Shown: in pieces, positions 1 through 64,000 of the stretch
Position numbering within the stretch: position 1 is the stretch's first letter
Layout of the letters: each line of letters opens with the position of its first letter
Assembly: GCA_030533445.1 (NCBI GenBank)
Contig: CM060070.1
Span: 21,208,001-21,272,000, forward strand
Origin: Cyprinodon diabolis
Lineage: Eukaryota > Chordata > Actinopteri > Cyprinodontiformes > Cyprinodontidae
Direction of reading: 5' to 3'
DNA length: 64,000 nucleotides
Made by a program: the position numbers and the translations under genes
The notes under the pieces: generated by a model
The model's database searches: none
What the model was told of the DNA's origin: nothing
What the model saw: the letters and a program-made list of their open reading frames with translations, nothing else

Positions 1-1479
1 GCTTCCGAAAGACTAGAAATGGTGCTTTGTGTCCATCCGCTGTTGTGGCACATTTGACAGGTCTGGTTCGGCTGCTTTTGTGCAGCCAGAAGAAAGGGGA
101 TTGACCGAAAACACAAACTGAGCCACTGTGCTGTTGTGAAGCTGGCTATTAGTCAACGTGATGGCCTTTGCAGATGCTAATGGCTTATGGTGCGTCCAGG
201 CCGGCCTCCCTCCACACAGAGCGTGGCTATCTGATGGCACAAAGGCCCTTTGCTGGCGGTTGACTTTTTCCCCTTTCTTTATATTGCTGCCACCAAAGTC
301 ATTAGGCTGTTTCTGAGAAAACAGGGAGATATAATAGCTGCAGAGAATGAAACAATTTGATATGAGGCAGCTATCTTCACCGCTTAAACCCCCAGGTGAT
401 GAAGATGAGGCTAGTAAAGCCCTTGTGAGTGATGTGGAGCTGCGGTAACAGCCAGGCTCTTGTGAAAGGAGAGATGATGCCCGGGAGTGTAGGACCTCTG
501 GACTCCCAACTTATTAATCAGTCAGACCCTCAGCTGCATGCCTCAGGATACAGCATGTCTTCAGCCTGCTCAGGGACTAGATAACACCCTGCAGACTGCT
601 ATACTGGGAGGGTTTTACCCAGACCTGGAGCAGGGCTGAGAGCAAAACAAAACATCAAAGAGTTTCTGAGGGGGATTTTACTGAATGTCCAATCAGCATT
701 AAGTTTAGAATCTAGATCTTGTAGATTATGTCTTGCTTTTTTGAGTATTTTTCCAACCAATAGAAATTAATCACATTTTGTGAAACTTCAAGCCAAAGTG
801 ATGTCTTTCAATTTGCCACTGCTACACTGCTGTTTTTTTTTTACATCCATCAATAAGCATCATTTTTCTCAATAAGCTCATCAAAAGATCTATGTGGCCA
901 GTGACGGCCATAAATTTATGGATTCCATCTTCATCAGCACAGACAAAGCATCTGCATAACATAGCATGAGATAGCCTCTATTAACTATCTACACTATCAT
1001 GATAGAATATAACCAAAATGTTTTTCAATGCTTGTTTGACACACACGCAGGATCGTAACTGAAAGGATTTTTGTCATCGACTGTTTAAAAATGGAAATAT
1101 TTAATTCATTTATCACCAAGTTATACCACCAAACGGTTGATCTAAGAAATAGATAAGGATGTTTTACAGCAGAGTACCAACTTAGATGATGAGCATAATT
1201 TGCTACAAGAAAATGAAAGTAATCTTTTTGTATAAAACAAATGTGAAACGGCTGTATGGTTGACCGGTGGCTGCAAAACATGGTCCAAATGTAAAAAAAA
1301 AAATAATAACATTCAATAGAAATACATACAAAAGCTTATAAAATGTTATAAAAGCAAATTTTGAAAAAATAAAATACATAGAATTGAGCTTAGCAGCAAC
1401 TGTTTATGAGAATCAGCATCTACTACCTCTATAGCGTGACGATAAAGAACGAAAGGAAAACATAAAAAAATGAAAATTA
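1..1479. other. downstream flank of opa1, no gene seen
   Basis: No exon, repeat end or RNA gene was recognised. Open frames are short and unlike known proteins. Positions 1-700 have fairly even base composition. The rest is AT-rich with homopolymer runs. Confidence 0.5.
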
Positions 1480-2918
1480 TTTATGACGTCAATTTTATTT
1501 GCATTTTAACACAAATTAAATAAATAAATCACATCTGTGGGGGGCGGGGTTACACCATGCACACGTTACTTTCTACAACATAAAACATGTTTCAGGACCA
1601 GCTTCTCCGTAGCACAGCCGACTCCTTCTGGATCCTCATCCTGTACAAGATGGTAGCTCCCCAACTCTTCCTCTGTGCAGGATGCACACTTTGATTATTT
1701 ATGTACATACACCCATATTCACATCTTAGTGAATGATTGAAGTAATGCGGGTAATGAACTCAATTCTCCATACAGGCTAAAGACGATGAGGGGGAGAATC
1801 ATAATGTCTTTAAAATGAAAAAAAAACTGCAGAATTTGAGGTTTTAGGAACAGTGAGCCCTGAACAGGGATTGGAAGGAAGGAAAGAAATCAGGGAAATG
1901 GAGAAAAGTTGCTTCTGTCTCAACTGTGTAGATAAAGTGAGCTTTCATATTTTTACCATATTGAAAACCAGAGAGCATTTTGCTTCTGTATTTCATACAT
2001 CTACACTGACAGAACATTGGTGACAAAAGGTGAGAAATCTGGTGCAATCTGAAAAAAAAAAAAAACCCAACCTGTGTCACTGATCCCACAGAGTGTCTGA
2101 TCAGCATTTCTGACAGAGGCCCAGAAGCAGACAGCCAATTATATAGTCAGAAAATTAAATCAAATGTACCTGCAGAGGTGCTGATTGAAAATGTTTAAAA
2201 TCTTCATTACCAAAAAAGGAAACACAAAAAGACACATTTTACTCTTTAAAAAGACATGTTATAATTTGTCAATCAATTTTCCGTTCCAATAACTTATCCG
2301 TAGAGAGACAGAGAGAGATAAATGAAGTGAAGACAACAACAGCTGTATTAAACTGCATGTTGAGGGTCAGAGAGCTGTAAATTCAGCCGGGCTTCAGTTT
2401 GAACCAGGTGCTGTGGATTTTAAGTGCAACTACTTCCTATTGATGAAGATAACTGAATATTATTCTAGGGCCACCAGCTGAGACAGGAGAATATTAAAGA
2501 GGGGACATAACATGGCTGCCGTCCTCAATTATGGAGGACAGGTGATACTGAAATTTGCATTTCTTCAGTTTCAGTGTGTTCGGGTTTTTGTGATCCTCTG
2601 AAGAAGAAAAAAAAGATCAGGGATAAATATATGATGGTAAATAACAGGGGATGATGATTCCTCCACTGTTTGCTTCTGTTCATATCAATTTGTCCATCGA
2701 TGTCTAAAGAGTCACTGATGATAAAATGGAGCCAGAAGGGGTGGATGGCGGTCATTTACAGATGTGTTGTCTTTGTTCAGTGCAATAATCTGCAGACAAA
2801 GAAGAAAAACCATTGTCAAATGACAGGTTAAAAAAGTATAAAAAAGTAGATACAATATCAGAAACTCTACGTCAATTGGAATGAAGGTTTCTCCTTTAGA
2901 GAGAAATACCTGGATCTG
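1480..2918 (-). other. opa1: putative opa1 3' UTR
   Basis: Non-coding sequence after the TAA. The first clear AATAAA in the transcribed direction that I noticed is at 1494-1499, which would give a 3' UTR of about 1.4 kb. The true end cannot be fixed without transcript data. Confidence 0.4.
1494..1499 (-). terminator. candidate opa1 polyadenylation signal (AATAAA)
   Basis: TTTATT on the plus strand is AATAAA in the opa1 direction. The site is in AT-rich DNA where chance hexamers are common. Confidence 0.35.
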
Positions 2919-41246
<38,328 letters not shown>

Positions 41247-41304
41247 GACGCCGATAACAGCAGGTGAACAAAGCTCTCTGTCAGATTTTATCTCCTGGTA
41301 CAGT

Positions 41305-41313
41305 TTAATTCAT
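41305..41313 (-). promoter_or_regulatory. minimal upstream ORF (ATG AAT TAA) in putative opa1 5' leader
   Basis: A two-codon frame ends 58 bases before the opa1 ATG. It would matter only if transcription starts upstream of it, which is not shown here. Confidence 0.3.
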
Positions 41314-41395
41314 CTTTCCAAACAGGACACATTTGCTCCTGTTCTTGCAACTCACTAGCTGGCTAGCTAACAAGGACACAAGCAGAGTGACAGTT

Positions 41396-41407
41396 CCACT
41401 TCCTGTG
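41396..41407 (-). promoter_or_regulatory. ETS/GABP (NRF-2)-like motif upstream of opa1
   Basis: CACAGGAAGTGG in the opa1 direction matches the ETS core GGAAGT. It lies about 150 bases upstream of the ATG. GABP/NRF-2 sites of this form are common in promoters of nuclear mitochondrial genes. Use as a promoter element is inferred from motif and position only. Confidence 0.45.
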
Positions 41408-41981
41408 AAAGGTACTACTTCAAAATCTGCACTGACAGAAAACACCACATACATTTAGTTCCGGTGTGGTGTTAAATAGTATTGTAACCTAATTTTAATA
41501 ATTTTCCCCTAATCCACCCTCCTATTTGCATTTACATTTTATATTATTAGAAGGATGAGGTATAATTAAGCATGATTAAGGTTTGGTTAAAACTCTATGC
41601 TTTCAAGTCAAGAGCTCTGATGCAAATACCAGCTGTCTGGATACCAGAGGTTTAGGTTGCAGTGAGGTTAAACAGTTTTCTGAAACTGGACATTTAAATG
41701 TTAAAACCGATAAGAGCTCATTTGAGTAAAGAGGAGCAGCTCATGGCCGTTAAGGTCAAAGCTAATGACTAACAGGGACTCAGATCTGTCAGTAAAATAT
41801 GTCTAGTTAGTTGCATCACCTTATTAAAGTTGCCACTAGAGTATTACAAAAAGCAAAGGTAGTCAGAATGTCTAAGTATTTAAACCTTATTTTTACCAAA
41901 TTGTAATAAGCACAAAAAGTTTCAGTATTTTCATCCAAACTGTTCTTGGATTTGCTAAAAGAAAGGGCCAATCCCTACATA

Positions 41982-43408
41982 AACTGCTTAAAAAAAGGAA
42001 CACTCAACACATCCTAGATCGGATGAAATATTCTCATAAAAACACTTTGTTATGTACAAAGCTGAATGTGTTGACAATAAACTCATACAAAAAATCTTCA
42101 ATGGAAATCCAATTCCCTAACCTGAAGGCCTGAATTTGGAGTCACACATAATATTAAAGTGGAAAATCACACCAGAGGATGATCAAACTTTTAATGTAAT
42201 GTCCTCAGTGGTGTGTTTGGCCTCCACGTGCACGTATGACCTCCCTACAACAACTGGGAATACTCCTGATGAGGTGGTAGATGGTCTGTTGAGAAATCTC
42301 TTCACAGACCTGGACTAAAGCATCAGCCGACTCCTGGACAGTCTGTAGCGTAACGTGACGTTGGTGGATGGATCAAGGCATGATGTCCCAGATGTGCTCA
42401 ATCCGATTCAGGTCTGGGGAATGGGTGGGCCAGTCCATAGCTTCAATGCCTTCATCTTGCAGGAACTGCTAACACACTCCAGCAACATGAGGTCCACCAT
42501 GTCCTGCATTAAGAGGAACCCAGGGTAACAGCACCAGGATATGGTCTCACAAGGGATCCGAGGATCTCCTCTGTACCTTATTGCAGTCATGCTACCTCTG
42601 GCGAGCACATGGAGGGCTGTGCAGCCCTCCAAAGAACTGCCACCCCACACTATTTCTAATCTACTGCCAAAGCTATCCTTCTGAAGTATGTTGCAGGCAG
42701 CAGATTGCTCTCCACTGTGTCTCCAGATGTTGTACCATGTGCTAAGTGTGAACCTGCTTTCATCTGTGAAGAGCAAATTTTACCAATCCTGGTGTTCTCT
42801 GCACAGTTTTGGACTGGGAGCACAACTCCCATCTGTTGACATCAGGCCCTCATACCATCCTCATGGAGTCTGTTTCTAAGCTATTGTAATAACAAACATT
42901 TGTGGCCTGCTGAAGGTCATTTGGCATGCTCCTCCTGTTCCTCCTTGCACAAAGGCAGAGGTAACAGTCCTGCTGCTGGGTTGTTGCTCTCGTACAGCCT
43001 CCTCCACATCTCCTGGTAGCGCCTCCAGTCTCTGGACAATATGCTGACAGACACAGCAAACCTTCTTTCCACAGCTAGCATTGATGTGCTATCCTTGATG
43101 AGCGGCACTACTCGAGCCACTTGTATGGATTGTAGAGTCCGTTTCATGCTGCACAAGTTTGAAAGCACCACCAAAATTCAAGTGACATCAGCCAGAAAGC
43201 ATTAGCACTGAGAAGTGGTCTGTTTTCCCCACATGCAGAACCACTCCTTTTTTTAAAGGGAGCTTGCTAAATGCCAATCATTTCTACTTGTCTATTCCAT
43301 TTGCACAACAGCATGTGGAATTAATTGTAAATTAGCGTTGCATTTCACTGGAGTTTGATTCAATTTAAGTCATGTTGTTTACATATTCCCTTTATTTTCT
43401 GAGCAGTG
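41982..43408 (-). mobile_element. decayed full-length Tc1-type transposon
   Basis: The ends AACTGCTTAAAAAAAGGAAC and, in reverse complement, CACTGCTCAGAAAATAAAGG are imperfect inverted repeats, bordered by TA. The interior is a full-length but broken minus-strand transposase: LFTDESRF (first catalytic Asp) at its start, then VWGGSSLEG and ALHVLARGSMTAIRYR in one frame at 42408-42776, with other pieces in other frames up to about 43170. Stops and shifts make it a pseudogene. Confidence 0.88.
42408..43170 (-). pseudogene. Tc1-type transposase pseudogene
   Basis: Family landmarks are split over several frames. The DESRF block and GGSSLEG block are recognisable, but the DNA-binding region upstream is broken by frame changes and the final Glu region is damaged. 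It cannot encode a working transposase. Confidence 0.8.
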
Positions 43409-43585
43409 TAATTTGATTCATGATTGCAAACCAAACCAAAATTTCCTACCAAGAAATTGGTTCTAATAGTGGGCTGTAGTGGAGGGCAATATGGACTAAA
43501 CATGATATTCTCCAATTCTTTCTAATGTAATAAAAGTGAAATCAAAATAACCATTTGCAACCTTTTATTGCTCTAAAATTGCAAA

Positions 43586-43602
43586 ATATATATATATATA
43601 TA
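43586..43602. repeat. (TA)n microsatellite
   Basis: Run of alternating A and T in the intergenic region. Confidence 0.8.
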
Positions 43603-43994
43603 TTTTAATGTAGCTTATTGGATAAATGTATGGCTGCATATTGCTTAAATAGTCCCACAAACAACCAATACGGACATATTGTACAGCATATTAAATGAAT
43701 AGGGTAATAAATGATTGGATCCAAGTATGGTACTACTTTAATTCATGTTACATCGTCTCCTTGTTACCATCCTTACAAAACAAATGAAATCTCATGTAAT
43801 TTAAGTATAGATACGTACTCAATGAAGATTTAATTTATATTTTCTATAACAGCTTCTTTCAAGCCAATCTAGGTTTAGGAAATGTTTAAAAAATAAATTT
43901 CTGCTGATCCATCTAGCCAATATAGCCTTTAAAACATCACATTTGTAATAAACGTAGGGGGTAAAAAAACTTGGAGGAAGCAGGTTTAAAAAAA

Positions 43995-44000
43995 TTTATT
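43995..44000 (-). terminator. candidate atp13a3 polyadenylation signal (AATAAA)
   Basis: TTTATT on the plus strand. It is the most distal clear hexamer before the intergenic microsatellite and Tc1 relic. Use is not demonstrated. Confidence 0.3.
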
Positions 44001-47000
44001 GAAAAGAAAATCAAAATAAAGCTCTAAAACAATCTTCAGAGAAAAAAAAATCTAAATACAAATAAATTATAAAATACAAAAATTGTCCAAATATTATACA
44101 TCTCTGCCAATAGAAAAATACATATAACCCAGATGATCCTCTTGATGAGGTAAGAAAGCGGAAAATAAGCACAGTAAAGAAACAAAGCCAAATTATATAT
44201 ACTAAGATCATGACAACGAAATGTAATCAACATAATTTTTTGTGGGTTAGGCCCATTTTTTTATTTTTTAAACACATACAGTCCATTCATCCACTGCCGG
44301 ACCCAATGTAATTGCCATAAGGAAACAAGTTTTAACATTATTTCACACGATTCCAGTCCTGATATGAATCTTTAGAGGCCATCTTGTGTCCCTGTTGAAA
44401 GTTTGGAGGATTAAAAAGAAAACAAAAACTGCAGTAAAAGCAAAAAGCAGCCTTACCACTTTAGACATTTATTTTTCTGGGGGGGGAAAAAAGGTGCAGT
44501 TATAGGACACATGAATAATTTTGCTCCTAGCAGCAGTATGACAACTTTATAGTAATGAGATTATACTAAACAGTAATGCACATTTTGTTTACCAGCTACA
44601 TTTTGCATGGATGGAAAATATTTTTTCTTTTAAAAACAATTAAAGCAAAATGAAAAGATGCACCTCAAGTGATCAGACAAACTGAATGTGATGTTGGCTG
44701 TGTTCAACATTGAATTCCCTTCTTCTCAGATTATTTTATTAGCTAGAAAACTTTAAGCGACAAACAAAATTATTGAAACATTTTGAGCCTGCGGGAGCAA
44801 AGCATTCAGGGTATAGCGACGTAATCTCAAACCATAAACAAACATTGGCTGTCATTTTTATTTATCCAAGTGTTCTCAGCAGACTGAAGCAAATGCCCAG
44901 GATTGATGTTCAATTGCAGAACCAAGACTGTACAGGTAGACTACACAAATAAAAGCACAAACCAGCTGGGAAAAATAAAAAACTAAAAAGATTAAGAACT
45001 GATTGTGACAGTACCAAGTAAAAAAACAAAAACATTATAAGCAAAAAAGAAAATACACCAGCCCTTTTATAATTTCTCTATCCATATACTCTCTATAATC
45101 AAATCTTTAAAGTCTTCTACAGACACGAGAAATGTACACTCAATATTTACAGACAAAGCTAAACAGCTATTTTTAACCACCTAATGTCTACTTGATGTGT
45201 TCCATCAAACCTCACTCGACACATCTGACCACTGGCTAAAAACGTTTCTCCTCTCTTTCTCTCCATTTTTTTTATTATTATTCAAACAACCAATACAAAT
45301 AGGAAGAAATTTCTTTGGAAAGTAAAATCAGTATTTGTGGTTTTGCATTGCATTACATGTTGTTCTCAACTACATTCAGTCTTAGAAAAATAATGAATTC
45401 TTAAAACCCTGACAATTCTTTTAGAAATGCTAGCGGCCAAAATTTGGTCAGATTATATAATCCGTATAAATAAACTAAACAAAGTTGTGGGTGAGTCATC
45501 TGCTTATTTAGACATGTCAAAGTGGGATTTAATCCATTTTCATTTCAAATATATAATCCAATCAGAAATCGGTCACAGTTCAGCTCCTCTATTAGTTTAC
45601 TTATTTCACACTAATTAAAGAGCGCGGAACCCAAATATAGCCCTTAACTCTACACAGGTAGGATATATATATATATAAAGAATATGAATACAGTCAACAA
45701 ATTAAAGCTCCATCATTTATAAATATTTGCTGGGGGGAAAAAAAAAAAAAAGTAAAATCCAGGAGCAGCCCACAGATGAGATGCACATTTCTTAACCTTT
45801 AATAGTTTTAACTGTAATCAATCTTCCACAGGAAGAAATTTGGCCCAAAAAGCCTAACATTTGATTTCAGGAAAGTGTCTGAAGGTGCAGGGAGCCTCCA
45901 GCCTCATGCACATGGTTATCAGTTTACAGTAACCAACCAGACACATGCTGCTTCTGGAACTGTTCGATCAACCATTTCTCCAATATATAATGTAAAAATG
46001 CTGAAGGTTTCCTATTTCCTACAGTAATGCCACATGCTTGAAGTTAAATGTTTAACCCTCAGGTAAGCTCTTAATATACTAGCGGAGATTTTCCTGATGG
46101 AGCGTTGAACCAACCATGCTTCCATTGGGTTTAGTTTTATGATCAGACCTTTTTAAAGCATTAAATCTGTTAGAAGGGACATACAGGTTAATGCCAGCTC
46201 TTTTATAATTAGTAAACATTCAGCTAAACCAAAAGCAAAATGCTGGCTATAAGGAAACTACAAGTTGCCATTTAAATTTTTTTCCCCTGTTGCTGAAAAA
46301 CAAAGACATAAGGTCAGAGATTAGGTGAATAATCATCTTTTTTTGTTTCTAGGTTTTAATTACTCAAAAAAAAAAAAAAAAACTTCGATAAAACATTGCC
46401 AGAGTGAATATCATGCCACAAGACTGAGCCGGAATCAAACTGTGCCATACAGTACTGTTGTAGAGGAATAGAAGTAAAATGCCACAGAGTCAATCCTCTT
46501 CCACTTCTGTAACTGTTAAAGTTGCTTAGATTAGAGAAAAATGCCCTTTGCTTAAACCAATTTAAAAAATCTATTCCATGCTCTTCTGGGGGTTAAAATG
46601 ACATTTTGCTGCAAACACACAAGGCGGATGAAAACAAGTATAGAGTCTATAAATTAGCTTCATTGGCTAAAATGCTTCCCACAAAGAGTCATGCAGTTTT
46701 AAAACTCTTAACCTTTTCAAATCTATACACTGTGCCTTTATAAAGAGAGAAATATCTAGTTTTGAATTTATCCCCACATGTGGATCTGAGCTGAGCAGAT
46801 TCAAGAACATAAAACATCAAACACTGGTCTACAGCAGCCTCTTAATATCCAGTATCTAATGCGTTAATTAGCATGTAATTATGAATATATTAATCCCAGA
46901 TGTTGGCAGGTGACCATAACTAACCAATTTAAAGAACAGTTTCACTGGTCTTCTGGTCTAAACCTCGTTAACAGGATCTTTTGAAAGCACCACACTTTAA

Positions 47001-47020
47001 AGCCAACAGGGGGCAATCTA

Positions 47021-47130
47021 ACAACAACACCCTCTGTAGTGGAAGTTGTAGCCGTGAAAAAAAGCTGGTAAAAAGTTGATGTCTTTGTTGCAACACAACT
47101 TCCCAACAACACATCCTCTGCAGTGGAAAA
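47021..47130. repeat. short direct repeat pair (about 25 bases)
   Basis: CAACAACACCCTCTGTAGTG and CAACAACACATCCTCTGCAG occur about 85 bases apart in the same orientation. Confidence 0.5.
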
Positions 47131-47198
47131 AGTCTCATTTGCCCGTAAGTAGCGCCACATTCATAGGAAAACACATTTTAAGGCTTTATCAACAGAGT

Positions 47199-48112
47199 AA
47201 TGCTGTGTTCACATCGAAGGTGTGGGCGTCAAAAACAGAAGCAGAAATCTGGACACTGGATCAGATGCTAGATCAAACTGTGGAAAAGTTGCTTCAACGC
47301 TCTGGTTGTTCATCTGCTCTGTTCTGTAGCTTCAAGTTAGAGAGCAGCTTGGCTTTATTTACTTAATAAGTTGAAAAAATTGTTTTAACATGTTTTTAAA
47401 ATGAGAAAGTCCACACCCAAACATCATCTTTGCAGTCAGTTCATCAGGATTATGATCCCACTAACATATGCGGTTCATTTTTGGAGTGCCAGACCTCCAG
47501 CATACCACCAGGGGGCAGCCCTGGGAATCCCCACTGGGAGCTCTCTGCAGCTGCCAGCCTGTGGGGGATTTCCCACTGCCTAAGTGAATGTAAAGAGTTT
47601 ATGGTAAAAACTGCCAAGTACCAGAATATACAATCAAATATTTTTTTATCAGCAGGTTTTAACATTTTTAGTTAATTTCGGTATTGATAAACTTTTTTCA
47701 CCATAGTTCATAAAAAGGTTTTAGTGCAACAATAATGATCAGATTTCCCTCCGTTTCTTCTGCATAATAATCCAACACCTTTGTACATTAAGTCCCTTGC
47801 TATTTATTTATTTTTCATATACAGAATGTCTGAATAAGCGATAACAGCTTGCAGGTAATGCTCGTCTCCCCCAAAAAACTCCTGGACTAGTTTTTCTGAT
47901 TGGTTGACGCTTCGTTCAGTGGCAACAGTGCTATTTACTGAACTCCAGCGTCGAACGCTCAGACGCCAGAATGCTCAGACGGCAGGACGGTGGAAATTTG
48001 GCACTCCCGACGCTCAAATGCGCCCATGGACCTCCTCTACGCTGTCCCCATAGACTTTGCATGTAAACCAGCCGCTTTGACACTCCGAACACCTTTGGTG
48101 TGAACGCAGCAT
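47199..48112. mobile_element. non-autonomous DNA-transposon-like element
   Basis: The left end ATGCTGTGTTCACATCGAAG and the reverse complement of the right end ATGCTGCGTTCACACCAAAG are imperfect inverted repeats, and similarity continues for about 35 bases. The body is about 0.9 kb with no transposase. The right half (47900-48060) is GC-rich with repeated CGTC/GACG units. The superfamily could not be set because no clear target duplication is visible. Confidence 0.6.
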
Positions 48113-49238
48113 GAGTTGCTTCAGCCCATAAATAACTTCCAAAAATCCTTTCCTCCAATACCAAACTTCTCATTTGGTGGCATCGATGAATTTATGAAAT
48201 TAAAAGTTTTAAGAAAATACAGATTTTTAAATTCATCAATTAACCCACTACTGAGGGGCTGAAAAATCCCATTAGAAGCAGATTGGATTTTGAGGATGTT
48301 ATTTTAATACTTTCCTTATGTGTTTAACAGACACTTAACTCTGCTGTGCAGCACACAAATGAATCATCTTTTTAGGTGTGGCACTATTTAGGGAGATATA
48401 AATGAGTTTTCCCAACAGTATTAGACAAACTTCCAAGAAGCACTGTTAAAATATTCAGACAAATATTCTTCTTTATTTTTTAGTTAAGTTGATATAGTTA
48501 TAGTTTATGGTTGCTACACAGTAGTAATCAGAGCCTGCATTGATAAATCCTCTAAGAAGAGAATGGGCATTTCAAATTAAATCTATCAGTATTTTTATCC
48601 ATTAAACTTAAAGTGCATTCACTTTCCTCTTTCCTTTGAAATGCCTCCATTTTGTTGCATCCAAAACATTTTTGAATGGGTAAATCTTAAAGTCTTTCTC
48701 ACTGGGTGAAATGTCCTCAAACATTTGATGCACGACTACAGAGTTTTTGTTTTTTCTGCAGTATTCCTTAATTTTGTATTGATCCGACAACAATCTAATG
48801 ACATGATCTAGATTAATGACTGAACACACATCTGTAAAGTGACCTTTATATGGTTTCCATCCCAGATAAAAAGTGAGGAAGCTAGACCTCCACCAGAAGG
48901 GGTCAATACACAACTTTTAGTCTGATTACAGGCCTCTGTTGAATGCTACTCTGATAGGCTGGACAGACAACATAAATAAAGGCCTTTGAGTTTAACAGCA
49001 GTGTTTTTCCCCAAAAAATGATACAGAGTGCGTCTGCGTGGATTGTGACGTGAAATGCAGTAGTTTGAAAGCTATGAATGTACTTCTTTTTCTATCTGTG
49101 TTAAATGATTTAGTTTTGTTGCATGAAGAGTAAAGGCAATCAAGATAAGGTGAATGTGCGTTTCCCTTAGTGCTCCTCATATGCAGGTGTCCTGTGTGAG
49201 AGACGAGGTTCCCACAGAGTTGTGGGGGCCTGAAGATG

Positions 49239-64000
<14,762 letters not shown>

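Larger units (their letters stand above)
41411..43980. other. intergenic region between atp13a3 and opa1
   Basis: About 2.6 kb between the opa1 promoter and the putative atp13a3 poly(A) site. More than half is the Tc1 relic at 41982-43408. A TA microsatellite lies at about 43586-43602. Confidence 0.7.
43980..49238 (-). other. atp13a3: putative atp13a3 3' UTR (about 5.2 kb)
   Basis: No other gene is visible between the atp13a3 stop and the intergenic Tc1 relic. AATAAA in the gene's direction occurs at 43995-44000, with others nearer the stop (for example near 44729), so the length is uncertain. A DNA-transposon-like inverted-repeat element lies at 47199-48112. The 101-codon minus-strand frame at 48608-48913 has no recognisable similarity. 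Confidence 0.4.

Noticed and set aside
48608..48913. Minus-strand 101-codon open frame in the putative atp13a3 3' UTR
   Set aside because: No similarity recognised and no separate promoter or splice signals. AT-rich UTR sequence often contains such frames.

Overview
This is vertebrate nuclear DNA, and everything in it points to a bony (teleost) fish. Two multi-exon genes with GT–AG-type introns lie head to tail on the minus strand, embedded in AT-rich DNA. The repeats are typical of fish genomes: several Tc1-type transposons, hAT-like and fold-back non-autonomous elements, and a BEL/Pao LTR retrotransposon. There are no prokaryotic operons, CRISPR arrays, or tRNA or rRNA genes that I can recognise. 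I cannot name the species.

Gene 1 is opa1, the mitochondrial inner-membrane dynamin-like GTPase. It runs from the start codon at 41246 down to the stop at 2919. I placed 28 constitutive coding exons plus one in-frame cassette exon (the vertebrate exon 5b equivalent) by splice-site and phase reading. They add up to 966 codons without the cassette and 1014 with it, close to the human isoforms. Two introns use GC rather than GT donors. The last coding exon is 65 bases long and lies beyond a 15.6-kb intron. A putative 3' UTR and downstream sequence fill positions 1-2918. An ETS/GABP-like motif lies about 150 bases upstream of the start codon.

Gene 2 is the 3' part of atp13a3, a P5B-type (polyamine-transporting family) P-type ATPase. 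Eight exons between 63332 and 49239 encode the last 327 residues, with six membrane segments. The 5' part of the gene runs off the right edge of the window. A long putative 3' UTR extends from 49238 to about 43980, followed by about 2.6 kb of intergenic DNA that is half filled by a decayed Tc1 element, and then the opa1 promoter.

Mobile DNA: opa1 introns carry a well-preserved Tc1-type element with an uninterrupted 343-residue transposase and matching inverted repeats (26380-27627), a truncated Tc1 relic (24565-25289), a non-autonomous element (30622-31247), a hAT-like element with an internal fold-back (16217-17904) and other weaker relics. One 10.5-kb atp13a3 intron is almost filled by a nested stack. 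A Tc1 relic was first invaded by a GC-rich fold-back element with TA duplications. It was separately invaded by a fold-back element flanked by TTAA. That second element was in turn invaded by a 7.2-kb BEL/Pao retrotransposon whose two 306-bp LTRs differ at two positions. The retrotransposon's gag and pol reading frames are separated by a +1 shift that falls inside a gag zinc-binding motif.

I found no convincing new gene system. The most useful leads are the nested insertion stack with intact target duplications, the recent BEL/Pao copy and its frame junction, the potentially autonomous Tc1 element, the two GC-AG introns in opa1, the enlarged proline-rich exon 5b, and the isolated terminal exon behind a 15.6-kb intron.
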